Assembly: GCA_017163975.1 (NCBI GenBank) | Contig: JAFFSR010000221.1 | Coordinates: forward strand, 8,680,001-8,744,000 | DNA: 64,000 nt | Source of the DNA: Anastatus disparis | Lineage: Eukaryota > Arthropoda > Insecta > Hymenoptera > Eupelmidae | Reading direction: 5' to 3' | Shown here: piece after piece, positions 45,931 to 57,685 of the stretch | Numbering within the stretch: position 1 is the stretch's first letter | How the letters are laid out: the number at the start of each line of letters is the position of its first letter | Translations under genes and position numbers: made by a program | Notes under the pieces: model-generated | Database searches by the model: none | Told to the model about the DNA's origin: nothing | Seen by the model: the letters and a program-made list of their open reading frames with translations, nothing else

Positions 45931-46899
45931 CACACTACTCGTAACTTTGAAACTTTGTTTTTTATGCCTTATAAGTGGTGCTTTTTTCTAATTTTTGACA
46001 AGCTGGAGCTTTATGCAAATTTCTATACATAAAAAAAATATCAAAATTAAAGTGCAAAAGAGCTAAAACAGTATCCTTTTCTTTTATTTTTGTATACTTT
46101 TGCGATACATCACAACTTTCATTAAGATCTTATATCACTGAATATAGAATTTTAATCTTAGCTTGTAAATTTATTGTTTTTTTATTTTTAGATCATTTTA
46201 ATATTGGTGTTTTTCAGTTTTTACGTATAAAAATTGTAAAAGTAAAAACATGTGCGCTAAAGGTTCAAAGTTTTACTATAATAAAAGAATATTGCGAAAA
46301 TCTATTTTATTTAAAATCTATTTCGTATATTAGAGATTATTTAAATTTTTCCAAATATTCAATTCTTAATATGTTTATGTAATATAATAGTATATTAAAA
46401 TTTCTTTGTATATATTTATTAAAATAAAGCATTGTTTGTTTCTTAGATAAGGTATCATTCTAAGGCTTGTAAAAAAATAAAAATTACAAAAGTTTTAATA
46501 ATTAATCATTTAAAGCATAAAATAATTTTTCGAAAATTTGACGTAAAACACCTTCACAGCATACAGTCTAAAACAATCAACCTGTTATCAAAAAGCACTT
46601 GGCTATAAAAAGCGTAGTTAGGTAGAGTTAATAGCTATATTACGTATATATAAAAGTCTATATGATAAAAAAAAATTATTTTCTAAGAAGAAAGAGTTTC
46701 AAGCGTATACCCTAACATTAATCCACTTTCACTTTATTTGAATTGAAAAACTTTTTTTTTTGTTTGGTTTATAAGTCATCATATTGAGTGTTTCTTTATT
46801 AATTTTGCAAATACGTATTAAATGAATTTATAAAAGTTGTGACAATTTAAATATAATAAAAATAACAATTTGTTTTTTGCTTTTTTATTTGATTATACG
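45931..46899. other. AT-rich stretch, nothing recognised
   Basis: About 1 kb without repeat structure or credible ORF. Confidence 0.45.
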
Positions 46900-47035
46900 A
46901 AATAGTATATTATTAACCTAGGGAGAGAAGTTGACCATTAAATGCTCGCGTAAGATTTGCCCCCGAGCGCAGCGAGGGGGCAAATACGCGAGCAATTGAT
47001 GGTCAACTTCTCTCCCGAGGTGAATATACGATTTT
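46900..47035. repeat. Long hairpin with CGAGCGCAGCGAGG tip
   Basis: AATAGTATATTATTAACCT precedes GGGAGAGAAGTTGACCAT, paired with ATGGTCAACTTCTCTCCC; the inner arm ATTTGCCCCC pairs with GGGGGCAAAT around CGAGCGCAGCGAG. The tip is identical to HP1 copy D, but the arms are unrelated, and it is followed by sequence containing GGCGAAAAGTACGTC, the inverted R1 end. Confidence 0.85.
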
Positions 47036-47099
47036 TTCTTATTCCCGGCGAAAAGTACGTCCAACTTACCCGTTGTGATAATTCGTTTTTGATGATAAA

Positions 47100-47710
47100 T
47101 CATTAAAATAAAAATACCGCGATGAATCGCTTGCTGCTATTGACCGAGTATGCTCTATCCTTCTCTGCCCCTCTCCCACTGATGATAAATCATTAAAATA
47201 AACCATCAATATTTCACTCACATTTTATAATTTACACACTTTATAACACACTGCAATTTATAATTCACAAAATAAAACAAGTTAGGTTTTAATAATAAAA
47301 TATTTAAAATTACTATATAAGAAAAATAAAGAAAAAGATATACTGCTTGTTGTAACCGGCAAAGAAGGCTAGACATAGCCCCCTCCATTCGCGGCTACCT
47401 TTATTGTACATATAAGAGAAAGAAAGAGAGAGGGAGAGAGTCAATTCTTAAAGCCGGCGGACAGAGAAGGATAGACGCAACCCTCTCTATTCTGTATGAA
47501 AAAGAAAGAGAGAGGGAGAGAGTCAATGTCTAACGCCGGCGGACAGAGAAGGATAGACGTAGCCCTCTCTATTCTTAACTGCCGTGAAAAACAGAGCGTC
47601 AACACGATTGCGCATCGCTAGTGCGCCGAGCCGCCGTAGATAATGCTTAACTTCTCTCTCAGAAAGTAGACGTCTTTCGACGTACTTTTCGCCAGGGGAT
47701 AAGAAAAAAG
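47100..47710. repeat. R1 dispersed repeat, copy 3
   Basis: The longest R1 copy. It has CGCGATGAATCGCTTGC, the TGTAACCGGCAAAGAAGG block, then two tandem units of about 95 bp with AAAGCCGGCGGACAGAG and TAACGCCGGCGGACAGAG, then TCTTAACTGCCGTGAAAAAC and the end TTTCGACGTACTTTTCGCC. Confidence 0.8.
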
Positions 47711-48394
47711 CTGTTCTCTGTTATATTCTCAACTTGGAGAGTCTTGTAAGGCTATTTTAATCTTTTAATGCTACGTGATTTCGTGTCAAATTGGGAGAGG
47801 AATGAGAAAGCAAATATTTTACTTTCATCAAGAGGCGCGGCAGCGCCTCGACGGCGAGTTAAGGTACGAATACGAAAACGTCGAGGCGCTCCTCTTATAC
47901 TTTGAATTAGAGTGTCGAAAATTTTAAAATAGAATCTTTTGAAAATGCATTCATATATTTTATAAATACAAATTGATAATGAAAGATTTTTATTTTATCT
48001 TTAATTTAAAAAAAGTTTTATGACGATCGGTTTACTCAATCTCGAGAAAACGTAATCTAAAATTTTAAAGTGTCGATTTCGCGTTATGAAAATTCTTCTT
48101 CGTCATCAGCCCTTCAATTTTTGTTTCCAGCCTGTGACGTCACACTTTAATATTGTAGGAGAGCTATGAGCATATTTTTTATGTTTTTCGGCTATAGTAT
48201 AGTAGTTAGTATGGTGCATGCGGTTTGTATTCAAGTTAGTATATCATGCTATAGTATATATATCGACGGCGAGTCAGGGTACGAATACGGAAATTATTTA
48301 TTTATACTTATAATTAAAATAATATTTTCGTATAAACGTATTCTATAATTCTAACATAGTATGATTTTTTTATTATCAACTAAACCCTTTCTTG
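47711..48394. other. Non-coding stretch with GC-rich hairpin
   Basis: 47829-47895 is a second copy of the 36416-36475 hairpin motif (GAGGCGCGGCAGCGCCTC, then GACGGCGAGTTAAGG). GACGGCGAGTCAGGGTACGAATACGG recurs in part at 48264. The 60-codon frame at 48166-48348 has no support. Confidence 0.45.
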
Positions 48395-48395
48395 T

Positions 48396-49415
48396 GAATG
48401 ATGTTTCGTCGACCCGGAGGTCCTCCAACTCACCTAAACATCATCTACAGGAAATGACAAAAATCTATATATTTCCAATCATAATACTAAATGTGTTTCC
48501 TCGTGGATGATGTTTCGTGATCCTGGCGGCCATCCTGGCCACCTGGACATCATCTCTAAGAAGTGACAAAAAATTTTAAATTATAATACTAGATTCACTT
48601 TCTCGAGAATGATGTTTCGTCGACTTGGAGGTCGTCCAGGTCACCTGGACATCATCTCCAAGAAGTGACAAAAAATTTATATATTTCCCATGAAAATACT
48701 AGATGTGTTTCCTTGTGAATGATGTTTCGTGATCCTGGAGGCCATCCTGGCCACCTGGACATCATCTCCAAGAAGTGACAAAAAATTTTAAATTATAATA
48801 CTAGATTCACTTTCTCGAGAATGATGTTTCGTCGACCTGGAGGTCGTCCAGGTCACCTGGACATCATCTCCAAGAAGTGACAAAAAATTTATATATTTCC
48901 AATGAAAATACTAGATGTGTTTCCTTGTGAATGATATTTCGTGATCCTGGAGGCCATCCTGGCCACCTGGACATCATCTCCAGGAAGTGACAAAAAATTT
49001 TAAATTATAATACTAAATTCACTTTCTCGAGAATGATGTTTTCGTCGACCTGGAGGTCGTCCAGGTCACCTGGACATCATCTCCAAGAAGTGACAAAAAT
49101 TTTTAATTATAATACTAGATTCACTTTCTCGAGAATGATGTTTTGTCGACCTGGAGGTCATCTAGGTCACCTGGACATCATCTATAGGAAGTGACAAAAA
49201 TTTATATATTTTCAATGATAATACTATATGTGTTTCCTTGTGAATGATGTTTCGTGATCCTGGAGGTCATCCTGGCCACCTGGACATCATCTCCAGGAAG
49301 TGACAAAAAATTTTTTAATTTCAATTATAATACTAGATGCACTTTCTGAATGATGTTTCGTCGACCTAGAGGTTGTCCAGGTCACCTGGACATCATCTTC
49401 AGGAAGTGATAAAAT
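48396..49415. repeat. Ten-unit minisatellite with alternating unit types
   Basis: Units start at 48396, 48505, 48607, 48717, 48819, 48929, 49031, 49133, 49242 and 49348, each beginning GAATGATGTTTCGT or close to it and containing CACCTGGACATCATC and GTGACAAAA. Type A has CGACCTGGAGGTCGTCCAGG and is usually about 110 bp; type B has GATCCTGGAGGCCATCCTGG and is about 102 bp. The order is A B A B A B A A B A. Each unit can fold, pairing GATGATGT with ACATCATC, plus an inner CCTGG/CCAGG stem. There is no open frame through the array. Confidence 0.95.
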
Positions 49416-50291
49416 GTACGTTAATTTGTAATTAATGTATTCAAGCGTCTACTGAAAAATCGTGTTACGATTAATTAAACATAAAAAAATCAATTGAACA
49501 TAAATGTTTAATTTAATTAAACATTTTATCAAATTTTGTTCACTTTCTAATTTTTTTTGTTTTGAATATTTAATTGTCTACAATTTCTTTATAAATTTTA
49601 AAAAGATTTTTTGTTATATTTCGTATCTAGTTTTATAGAGTTATACAAAAGTTATATATAATCATTTTCAGATACAAACTATATCCAGTAAACTATATCG
49701 AGTACTTCCGTATTTAATTCATTCTTTTTGATATGAAGTTCGTAATCTTTCAAACTATTAAATAAATATACAATTTTGGCTGAAGAAAGTTTAGAAATCA
49801 ATCAAGTAATCGTCGAGTATTACTTTATTCAATTCATTCTTTTTAATAAAAAGGAATGAAATTGACATTGATTAATAAGCTCTTTTGTTTCAACTTTTTT
49901 AAATAATATAAAATTCATAAAAATACCATTAAACTATTTTTTTATTTTATAATTTTATCAAATTTCTTGAAATTTTTGAATATTATAACTGTTAATTTTG
50001 TTTTTAATCATTGTTCAAATTGATAAATACTATTTAATCTTTATTATTACTTTTAAAAAAGTATATTTTAGGCGAGTTCAGGTATTGAATAGTATAGTAT
50101 TCTTTAGAACATTTTTTCTAAATATTTTATTTTACCCAATACATAATATTTTTTTTTATTTTAGCTTTCGAAAGTACTGAAATATCATCATCAAGTTTAT
50201 ACTTTTTATTTGATTTATCTTTAGTTTTTGCTTAAGAAAGTTTTGAAATCAATCAAGCAATCGTCGAGTACTTCCGTATTAATTCATTCTT
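49416..50291. repeat. AT-rich stretch with diverged tandem units
   Basis: The motif AATCAATCAAGxAATCGTCGAGTA, preceded by GAAAGTTT and followed by ATTCATTCTTTTT, occurs at about 49797 and 50251, with a partial at 49698. It continues into the following foldback (about 50370). The period is about 118 bp where units are adjacent. Confidence 0.65.
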
Positions 50292-50988
50292 TTTAATATG
50301 AAGTTCATAATATGAATAATATGAAATTCATAAAATATTTACAGTTTTGGCTAAAGAAAGTTTCGAAATCAATCAAGCAATCGTCGAGTACTTCTGTATT
50401 CAATTCATTTTTTTTAAAGCTTTTTTTAGAGCTTTAAAACATATTAAATTTTACTAAATATCTACAAAATAACTTGCCAGGCCCGTAGATTAATATTTTG
50501 TTGGTGAAATGCTCAATGTTAATGTGTACTGGTTTATAATTTAATTGTTAGCTAATTCACGTGTGTTAAATAACAGTTTAAAATATGAATTTAATAAATA
50601 CATATACATTCAAAGATAAAGAACAAAAATACATCCTATTACAATAAATAAAAATCTATTTTGTGCTCAAAAATTATTTTTTTTATATGTGATGTTATGT
50701 AACGCAGAGAATTCAATATTCTTAATTTTCTTTCGCTTTTTTTTACTATAAAAACTTTAAAATTATTAATTACACCATGAACTATTAATCTACGGGCCTG
50801 ACAAGTTATTTTGTAGATATTTAGTAAAATTTAATATGTTTTAAAGCTCTAAAAAAAGCTTTAAAAAAAATGAATTGAATACAGAAGTACTCGACGATTG
50901 CTTGATTGATTTCGAAACTTTCTTTAGCCAAAACTGTAAATATTTTATGAATTTCATATTATTCATATTATGAACTTCATATTAAAAA
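50292..50988. mobile_element. Foldback with ACTTGCCAGGCCC core, copy 2
   Basis: TTTAATATGAAGTTCATAATATG opens the left arm and its complement closes the right. The arms of about 200 bases include the CAAGCAATCGTCGAGTACTTC unit. AACTTGCCAGGCCCGTAG and CTACGGGCCTGACAAGTT form the inner ends at 50471 and 50791. Because the arms contain units of the neighbouring tandem repeat, the palindrome probably arose by inverted duplication of local sequence around the core element. Confidence 0.8.
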
Positions 50989-52014
50989 TTATAATAAAGT
51001 CTGGATAACTATTATTGAAAAAAAATTCAAACTTTAATTCTGATCAAAGAAAACACTTTAGAAAAGTATATAATTTAATTATGTTGAAACTTAATTGAAA
51101 TTATAAATTTACTTAAAAAATAATTAATCGATTCTAATGTTTTAATTAAAACGCTTAAAATAAAATACTACTTGTTTTCTTTGTTATAATAGAAATTAAA
51201 ATTAATTTTGCATAAAAAATGTACATATACACTTACTTAATATTTGTAATCATTGAATTTTGTTAAATAAAAAAGATGAAATTCTGCTAAGAAATTCTAC
51301 AAAATTAAAAAAACATCAGTGAGTTAATGAAAACAATTAATTTAATAATATATTTATTAGTAATCTATTGGAAAACAAATAAAAATTCATTATTTAATGA
51401 AATTTTCAGTTTTTTTTTGTTTATTTATTTATCAAATAAAAGATCGTAATAAACTTTTCTGTAATTATAATTAAAGAAAATTTAAAACTACAATATAAAC
51501 GCTTAAATTTGTCTTCGTTACAGTAAAGCTAAGTTTTCAAAAGTTTGAAAAATCTGAAATTCTATAAAAAGTAAATGAAATAAAAAAGTAAAATAATCAT
51601 GTAGAAGTAAGTGTTGAAGTAAAATGCAAAAAATTAATCAATCTTTATCGTTAACAGTATCATTAGAACAGGTAGTTTAATAGTATTACAAAACTCTTAC
51701 TTAAATGAATAGCTTCACAATATAAGTAAGATAAAGAGATGTTGGTAGAATGTTTTATATACATGTTTTTACAATGAGGACGTTTGAGGTCGATGCGTTT
51801 TGAAAGTAATCATCCATACATACGCAATGTGTGTATATAATAGTACATATAAAATAATCGTAATGGAGAAAAAGATATAGCAAATTGCATTTCTTTATAT
51901 AGAAAATAAAATCTTTAAAAAGATATATAAGAGATCGAAAGTTGAAACTTTTCCCACCGCAAAGCTATTTAACTAACTGGTTGAAAAGCCTTTGAATGGT
52001 ATGATTACGTGCAA

Positions 52015-52046
<32 letters not shown>

Positions 52047-52570
52047 TTCGATATATATATATATTTCGATATATTTGTGCGCGACTCTTTAATTCGACTC
52101 GATGAGATTTTCTCGACCCAAGGACTCTTTGGGTGCTAATTAATGCATCGATATTACACGCTTTTTTTTCTTTTCATGTTTCATGTGTGTAGAAAAAAAG
52201 CAGCCAAGTTAAAGGAAAAATTAGAAAAAAAATTTCGTATTAATAACGGTACAGCTTACGTAGAAGGTTTTGAATTAATGGTCTGTTATATACTGTTACT
52301 TTTTACGTGATAGTTTCGAGTATTTTAATTTGAGATGCTGTTGAATTTATAAGGAAAAACTCTTTCTTAAGCTGAAAAAAGTGAAAATAAAAGAAAAAAA
52401 GTTTTATAAGCTCTGTATAGCATAAATGTATAGTAAACTTTCTATATAGATGTCTTTTGTACGTTGTACATAGAATAATTTTTATTCAAAGTCGAAAAGA
52501 TTTGATCAAGATTTAATTCCAAATTACATTTTTTGTTTTTTCATCATTGTATTATTCTGTTTTTCCGATT
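50989..52570. other. AT-rich stretch with a TA run
   Basis: Contains a (TA)n run with TTTCGATATATA interruptions at about 52018-52072. No gene or other repeat is recognised. Confidence 0.45.
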
Positions 52571-52833
52571 TTAAGAGGCCACCGTATCTCACTGTCCTTT
52601 TCTAAATATAAAATTAGAAATTAGAAGCAAAAAATATGATTTCCAAGTTATTCAAACTTTTCTAGAAAACGAAGCGATAATATTAATTTATTATCAGAGA
52701 AAATATTGCTAGTCATTATATGAATTGAAACCATCTCTTAATTTTTGCCGCCAGTAACTAGTTTCTAATAAATATAAATTTTAAACAGAGTCGATAAAAC
52801 AGGTATCTCTGCCAATACACGGTAGTCTCTTAA
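52571..52833. mobile_element. TTAA-I foldback, decayed (52.6 kb)
   Basis: TTAAGAGGCCACCGTATCTC and CACTGTCCTTTTCTAA at the left, ACACGGTAGTCTCTTAA at the right. CTTTTCTAGAAAACGAAGCGATAA and AGAAAATATTGCT in the interior match the 22013 and 60723 elements. At 263 bp it has lost most of one arm. Confidence 0.75.
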
Positions 52834-52884
52834 GATTTGATTCAATTTTAATTTTTGTTAAAATTATTCACTGGTATACTTATT

Positions 52885-52947
52885 ATTATTAAAAAACCTG
52901 GTGTGGCAGTCTTTGGGACTGGCCGACAGAAGTGAAACTTCTTTACG
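52885..52947. repeat. Dispersed repeat, inverted copy
   Basis: CTGGTGTGGCAGTCTTTGGG and ACTGGCCGACAGAAG are the complement of 32572-32614. TGAAACTTCTTTAC right after it is inverted at 53634-53650, suggesting that an element spans 52885-53655 and carries a nested MITE. Confidence 0.6.
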
Positions 52948-53230
52948 AAATTATAGAACTCATAAATGTTTATTTAAGTTCTATCACTGTTTTATTTAAT
53001 TTTAAAATAATTTTAAAACTAAATAAAAACGAAAGAAAAAGAGAAAACGAGTGCTATTGCTTTCTTTATTTATTCAGATCAGATTCAGATATTTGTATTG
53101 CATATATAGTATACTTGTATAAATATACTATATCTGTGCGTTCGACATCAAGTCAGTCCCACGAAATTTTCTTTATACGTATGTAGTACCTTGATTTACA
53201 TATAGAAGGCGCGGACGTTCCTCCTATATA
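52948..53230. other. Unassigned stretch
   Basis: An 84-codon frame at 52932-53186 begins in repeat sequence and lacks family similarity that I recognise. Confidence 0.35.
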
Positions 53231-53524
53231 CACCGAGAAACTTTTTGGGGCGAGAGACCTCTGTAGTGTAGGGCCGGGCGCCCCTATAAAGTAAACGAGT
53301 CGTCCCGTCTTGAGCATAAAGGGCTGAGACCTTTGTCACCGAGGCCGTACGTTTATTACGTTCGGCTGATGTTTACGTGGATTCGGTTTTATGCCTTCAG
53401 TCTTCAAAATAAAGGTCTCAGACCTTTATACGTAAGACACGACGCCTCATCGAATCGCTCCATTAACAAAGGTCTCTCACCTCATGATTAACTAAGGTCT
53501 CTCGCCTCAAAAAGTTTCTCCGTG
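53231..53524. mobile_element. CACGGAG-family MITE, complete
   Basis: CACCGAGAAACTTTTTGGGG at the left and AAAAAGTTTCTCCGTG at the right, with GCGAGAGACC continuing both arms, flanked by TATA on each side. At 294 bp it is clearly GC-richer than its surroundings. It contains smaller palindromes such as AAGGTCTCAGACCTT. The truncated relative is at 4300-4374. Confidence 0.85.
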
Positions 53525-54687
53525 TATATATATACACTTCCAGTTCATTAATTCCATTGCATGTACCGTCCTGAAATCAATTCACTCCCGTATAATTTTT
53601 TTTTACGTCTCTTATGGGAAGTGTATACCGTCGGTAAAGAAGTTTCACATAAAAAATAACAAGTTTTATTTTATGTTTTTACGAGCAATGTTATTATAGT
53701 TTATTTTCATACAACAATATAATTTGAATAAATAACATTAAATTTCAATTTAGCAGTTTCTTAAAAGATCGATTATAATATATGTTAAATTTACTCCTGT
53801 TTCTAATAGCAAGTAGGCGTTTAATTGCTTTATTGATTGGTCTAACAATTATATATGTATAAAAAAATATCTCTTTAAATAATATGGTATATTATCTGAA
53901 GCATATCAAAGAATACGGCTCCATTTAAAATAATCAAGTAAAAATAACAAAAGAAGAAAAATTAACTTTTGCAATAGCTAATTATAATGATTTGAATATA
54001 ATAGACACATTCTACGGGTGTAATAAAATTCATAAATTATTTGTCACATGGTAGTGTCATTGTGTTTTTGTTTGGCTACGATAGAAAAACGTGCTAAAAG
54101 ACAATAAGATTTTGCTCTTTAAACACTACCTATTAATTACTATCCTAAGCTTATGCATGTATATATGTATATATGTTTTAAGCAATTTGTATTGCATAGC
54201 AAATTTATGTTAATGACCCAGAATAATATCAATCGCAGTTTGACAAAGAACAACGAGATGTAGAATAAAATACGTGTTATTCGTAATCAAGTTTGCTCGT
54301 ATTGTAACGAATCCGAATTGGAAAGAAAAAAAAAAGACAAAAAAATATCTAATCGCATTGGGCCCATGGCTTTTATTTATTACCTTGTTACTCTTATGTT
54401 TAAGTTTTAGTTACATTTCACAACGACTATAATTTACAATTAGTATTTGGTTATCAGTTGTTGTTCGAGTTCAGAAATTTGTTTTTCGAGACAATGTCTT
54501 GAAGATTAGCTCCCAACAGAATTTTATTTAGTAAAACCAGTTAATTAAAAAAAAAATAAATAAAAAAATAATCTCTCTTAATTATTAAAATTTCCTAAAT
54601 AAAAAAAATATATTTTTTGCTGAAAATTTTCTGTTATACATAGAAAAAAATTCTATTGGTAAAATTTAATTTCGTTATATTTATAGG
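53525..54687. other. AT-rich stretch, nothing recognised
   Basis: Apart from the inverted GTAAAGAAGTTTCAC at about 53634 no structure is evident. Confidence 0.45.
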
Positions 54688-55361
54688 ACTTACAGAGTGT
54701 TTTACGTTCGGGTCACCGATTTTGCTCAAATTTTGGAAATATTTTCTGGATGCAGAAACATAAAGAAAGCCAAAATTTTAGAGGCCAATGCTCAATATTT
54801 CCCTAGTTACAGGCCATTGAAGAAAATCACTAAAAAAGTTACTAGATTTTCAAACGCTTATAGTTTCTCAGCATTATTAGCTCGAAGCTTATACCTTTTT
54901 TTAAATGAAAGCTGAGCTTAAATCCTTTCGAATTATCACTTATAGCATCCAGAAATATTATTTTTTTCTAAAGTTATAGAGGAATAAAAATTGAAACAAA
55001 TTTTAACATTTATTATTAATTAATTAAAATTAATGTTATGAAGACGAATTTCAGGTCCAATTTTTATCCCTCTATAACTTTAGAAAAAAATACTATTTCG
55101 GGATGCTATAAGTGATAATTCGAAAGGATTTGAGCTCAACTTTCATTAAAAAAAAGGTTCAGGCTTCTAGCTATCAATGCTAATGAATTATAAGCGTTTG
55201 AAAATCTAGTAACTTTTATAGTGATTTTTTTATTTGCTTGTAACTAGAAAAATATTGAGCGTTAGAGTCTAGTACCTTGTCTTCTTTCATATTTCTACAT
55301 CTAAAATCATCTCCCAAAATTTGAGTAGGATCGGCGTCACAATACCCTGACACTCTCCTTG
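54688..55361. mobile_element. CTAG-family foldback, decayed (54.7 kb)
   Basis: ACAGAGTGTTTTACGTTCGGG and CACCGATTTTGCTC at the left, GACACTCTCCTTG at the right. The arms run through CTAGTTACAGGC.ATT and AAAGCTGAGCTTAAATCC with a loop near 55010-55040. It is the same architecture and length as the intact copy at 57023-57685, but the termini have diverged. The frame 54697-54915 lies wholly in the left arm and is not a gene. Confidence 0.82.
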
Positions 55362-57022
55362 TGAGAGAAATGCCCTATTGAATTTTAGTATACTGTATAA
55401 GAAAGGAGTTAAAAACTTCCAGAATGAAAAAAATTACCATTATAAATAGCAAAATTTGGTATAACTGTAGTAATTTTTTAAAATTTAATATAAGTATAGA
55501 AAATTTTGATATTTACTATAGTAATTTTGAAATAATATTATATTCTCTGTAATTTATTAATCGTTTCAAATAAAAATAAAGTTAGACATGTAAATATACA
55601 CTTCAGTGTCTACATCTAAAGGATTTGTTGCAAATTCTATGGAGATAACATGTAGTAGAAATCTTAAATTAAAACTTTTCGAAATATTTTTTAATATTTT
55701 TTTTATATATTCAAATCATAAATTTAAACATTTTTTTAAAGCACACAACAAAATTATTTAATGATTTTCATAAAAATTAATGCACAGATTGGAAGCAAGT
55801 TTTCAATTTTGCATTGAGTTTGGTGTTTTTTTTTATAGTGTAGACCTATTCAGTTGCAAGTATCTATGTATACAATTGAGGAATCAAGTTAGCGAATCAT
55901 TTCTGGATAAAAAAAAAAAGTTTAATTCTTTTTTTGTGACATTTTTAGCCGTATATCTAATGATCCGTAAACGGGATCTTGTTTTTTTTTCAATTATTCT
56001 TGATGTTTGCAAGTGTGAAAAGTTAACCGCTGTCTATTAAAGTTTTCAGCCATTGTACAGAAGTTAAAAAGTTTTTGACATTTGTTTTTAAGTGGTTTTT
56101 CCAATAAACGATTATATATTATATTGTTACAAAATAATTTTTCAAAATTTGCGATTGGATTTCCTATTACTGCGTGCATTTTATTTCAGTATTTTGTGAG
56201 ACAGAAAATATACTGAATATATGAATAAATTTGAATTATATAAAATTTATAGAAAAATATCTCGATATAAATAATTTGTTCGTAAAAATCTAATAAATTT
56301 AGTTTTGACTCATTATTAAAGGATTTTCCATTAATTTATAAAATTTTTACTAGCTGTTTTCAATTTTTATGATTTTATGTTTTTTTTTTTCAAATTAAAA
56401 AATATCTCATGTTTACATTCATGATTAAAAAAATTGCAGAGAGTTTTACATGTCTGTAGAAACGATGCTGAAAAATTATGAAAAAATTAAAATTATTCTC
56501 AGAATAACATAATTTTAATGAAGTTTTAAAAAAAAATAAAATTTAAGATATATAGATGAAGAAACGATATTTAATGCTAGTCTATTTTACTTGCCTGTTC
56601 TTTGGATTAATTTTCTAAAAAATTAAAAACTTATTTCTATAAAATTATTAGAACGTACATTTTGCTATTAATATTAAACAATTTTTAGACTAGCAATAAA
56701 AATTCAACTTTTCTATTTTTAATAATCAAAAAATAATCTTAATAAAAATCATAAAATTATTTCGATTATCGAATCAAATAAAAATTATGAGTAACGTTTT
56801 GTATTAATTTAAAAAAAATAATCTTTTCTTAATACTTTTGATGCAATGTAAGCGTAATAAGTAAAAAAAAAGAAAAAAAATGATACTCAATAAAAAAAAT
56901 TATGCATCCGTCTTTGTCGTCTTTACTTAAATTCGTTGTTTAGAAGACATATAGTAATCAAATCAAACAATTCTATATTTACATATAACACATACTAAGC
57001 GTATATGCACATTATATACTTA
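55362..57022. other. AT-rich stretch, nothing recognised
   Basis: About 1.7 kb of very AT-rich DNA. Frames at 55780-56040 (plus) and 55994-56179 (minus) lack recognisable features. Confidence 0.45.
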
Positions 57023-57685
57023 CTAGGAGAGTGTCACACCTCCGGATCACGGATTTTGCTCTAACTTCGGGATAAGTTTTCAGATGATAAAATATGGAAA
57101 AAGCTAAAGTTATAGTTACAAACACTTAATATTTCCCTAGTTACAGGTAATTAAAGAAAATCACTAAAAAAGTTACTAGATTTTTAAACGCATATAGTTC
57201 TTTAGCATTGATAGCTACAAGCTTGAAATTTTTTTAAATTAAAGCTGAGCTCAAATCCTTTCGAATTAGTAGTTATAGCATGTAAAAATATTATTTTTTC
57301 CCAAAGTTAGAGCGTAATAAGGATTGGACCTAATTTCAGCTTTTATTATTAATTAATGTTTTTAAAAGAAAAATCAGGTCCAATATTTATCACGCTCTAA
57401 CTTTGAAAAAAAGTAATATTTTTACATGCTATAACTACTAATTCGAAAGGATTTGAGCTCAGCTTTAATTTAAAAAAAATTTCAAGCTTGTAGCTATCAA
57501 TGCTAAAGAACTATATGCGTTTAAAAATCTAGTAACTTTTTTAGTGATTTTCTTTAATTGCCTGTAACTAGAGAAATATTCAGTATTTATGACTATAACT
57601 TTAGCTATTTCCATATTTTATCATCTGAAAACTTATCCCGAAGTTTGAGCAAAATCCGTGATCCGGAGGTGTGACACTCTCCTAG
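57023..57685. mobile_element. CTAG-family foldback, intact, Harbinger-like (57.0 kb)
   Basis: CTAGGAGAGTGTCACACCTCC opens and GGAGGTGTGACACTCTCCTAG closes the element, flanked by TTA on both sides. The arms of about 310 bases are almost perfect (GGATCACGGATTTTGCTC; TTGATAGCTACAAGCTTG) around a loop near 57345-57365. The TTA duplication supports PIF/Harbinger affinity. It is the best-preserved member of a set that includes 12955-13240 (half), 20759-21434 and 54688-55361. Confidence 0.9.

Noticed and set aside
48396..49415. CRISPR-like array
   Set aside because: Units are about 102-110 bp and repeated over their whole length including the spacers, with two alternating types, which is a minisatellite in a eukaryotic context.
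54697..54915. 72-codon frame with soluble-protein-like composition
   Set aside because: Lies entirely in the left arm of the decayed CTAG-family foldback; the intact copy at 57 kb has stops in that frame.
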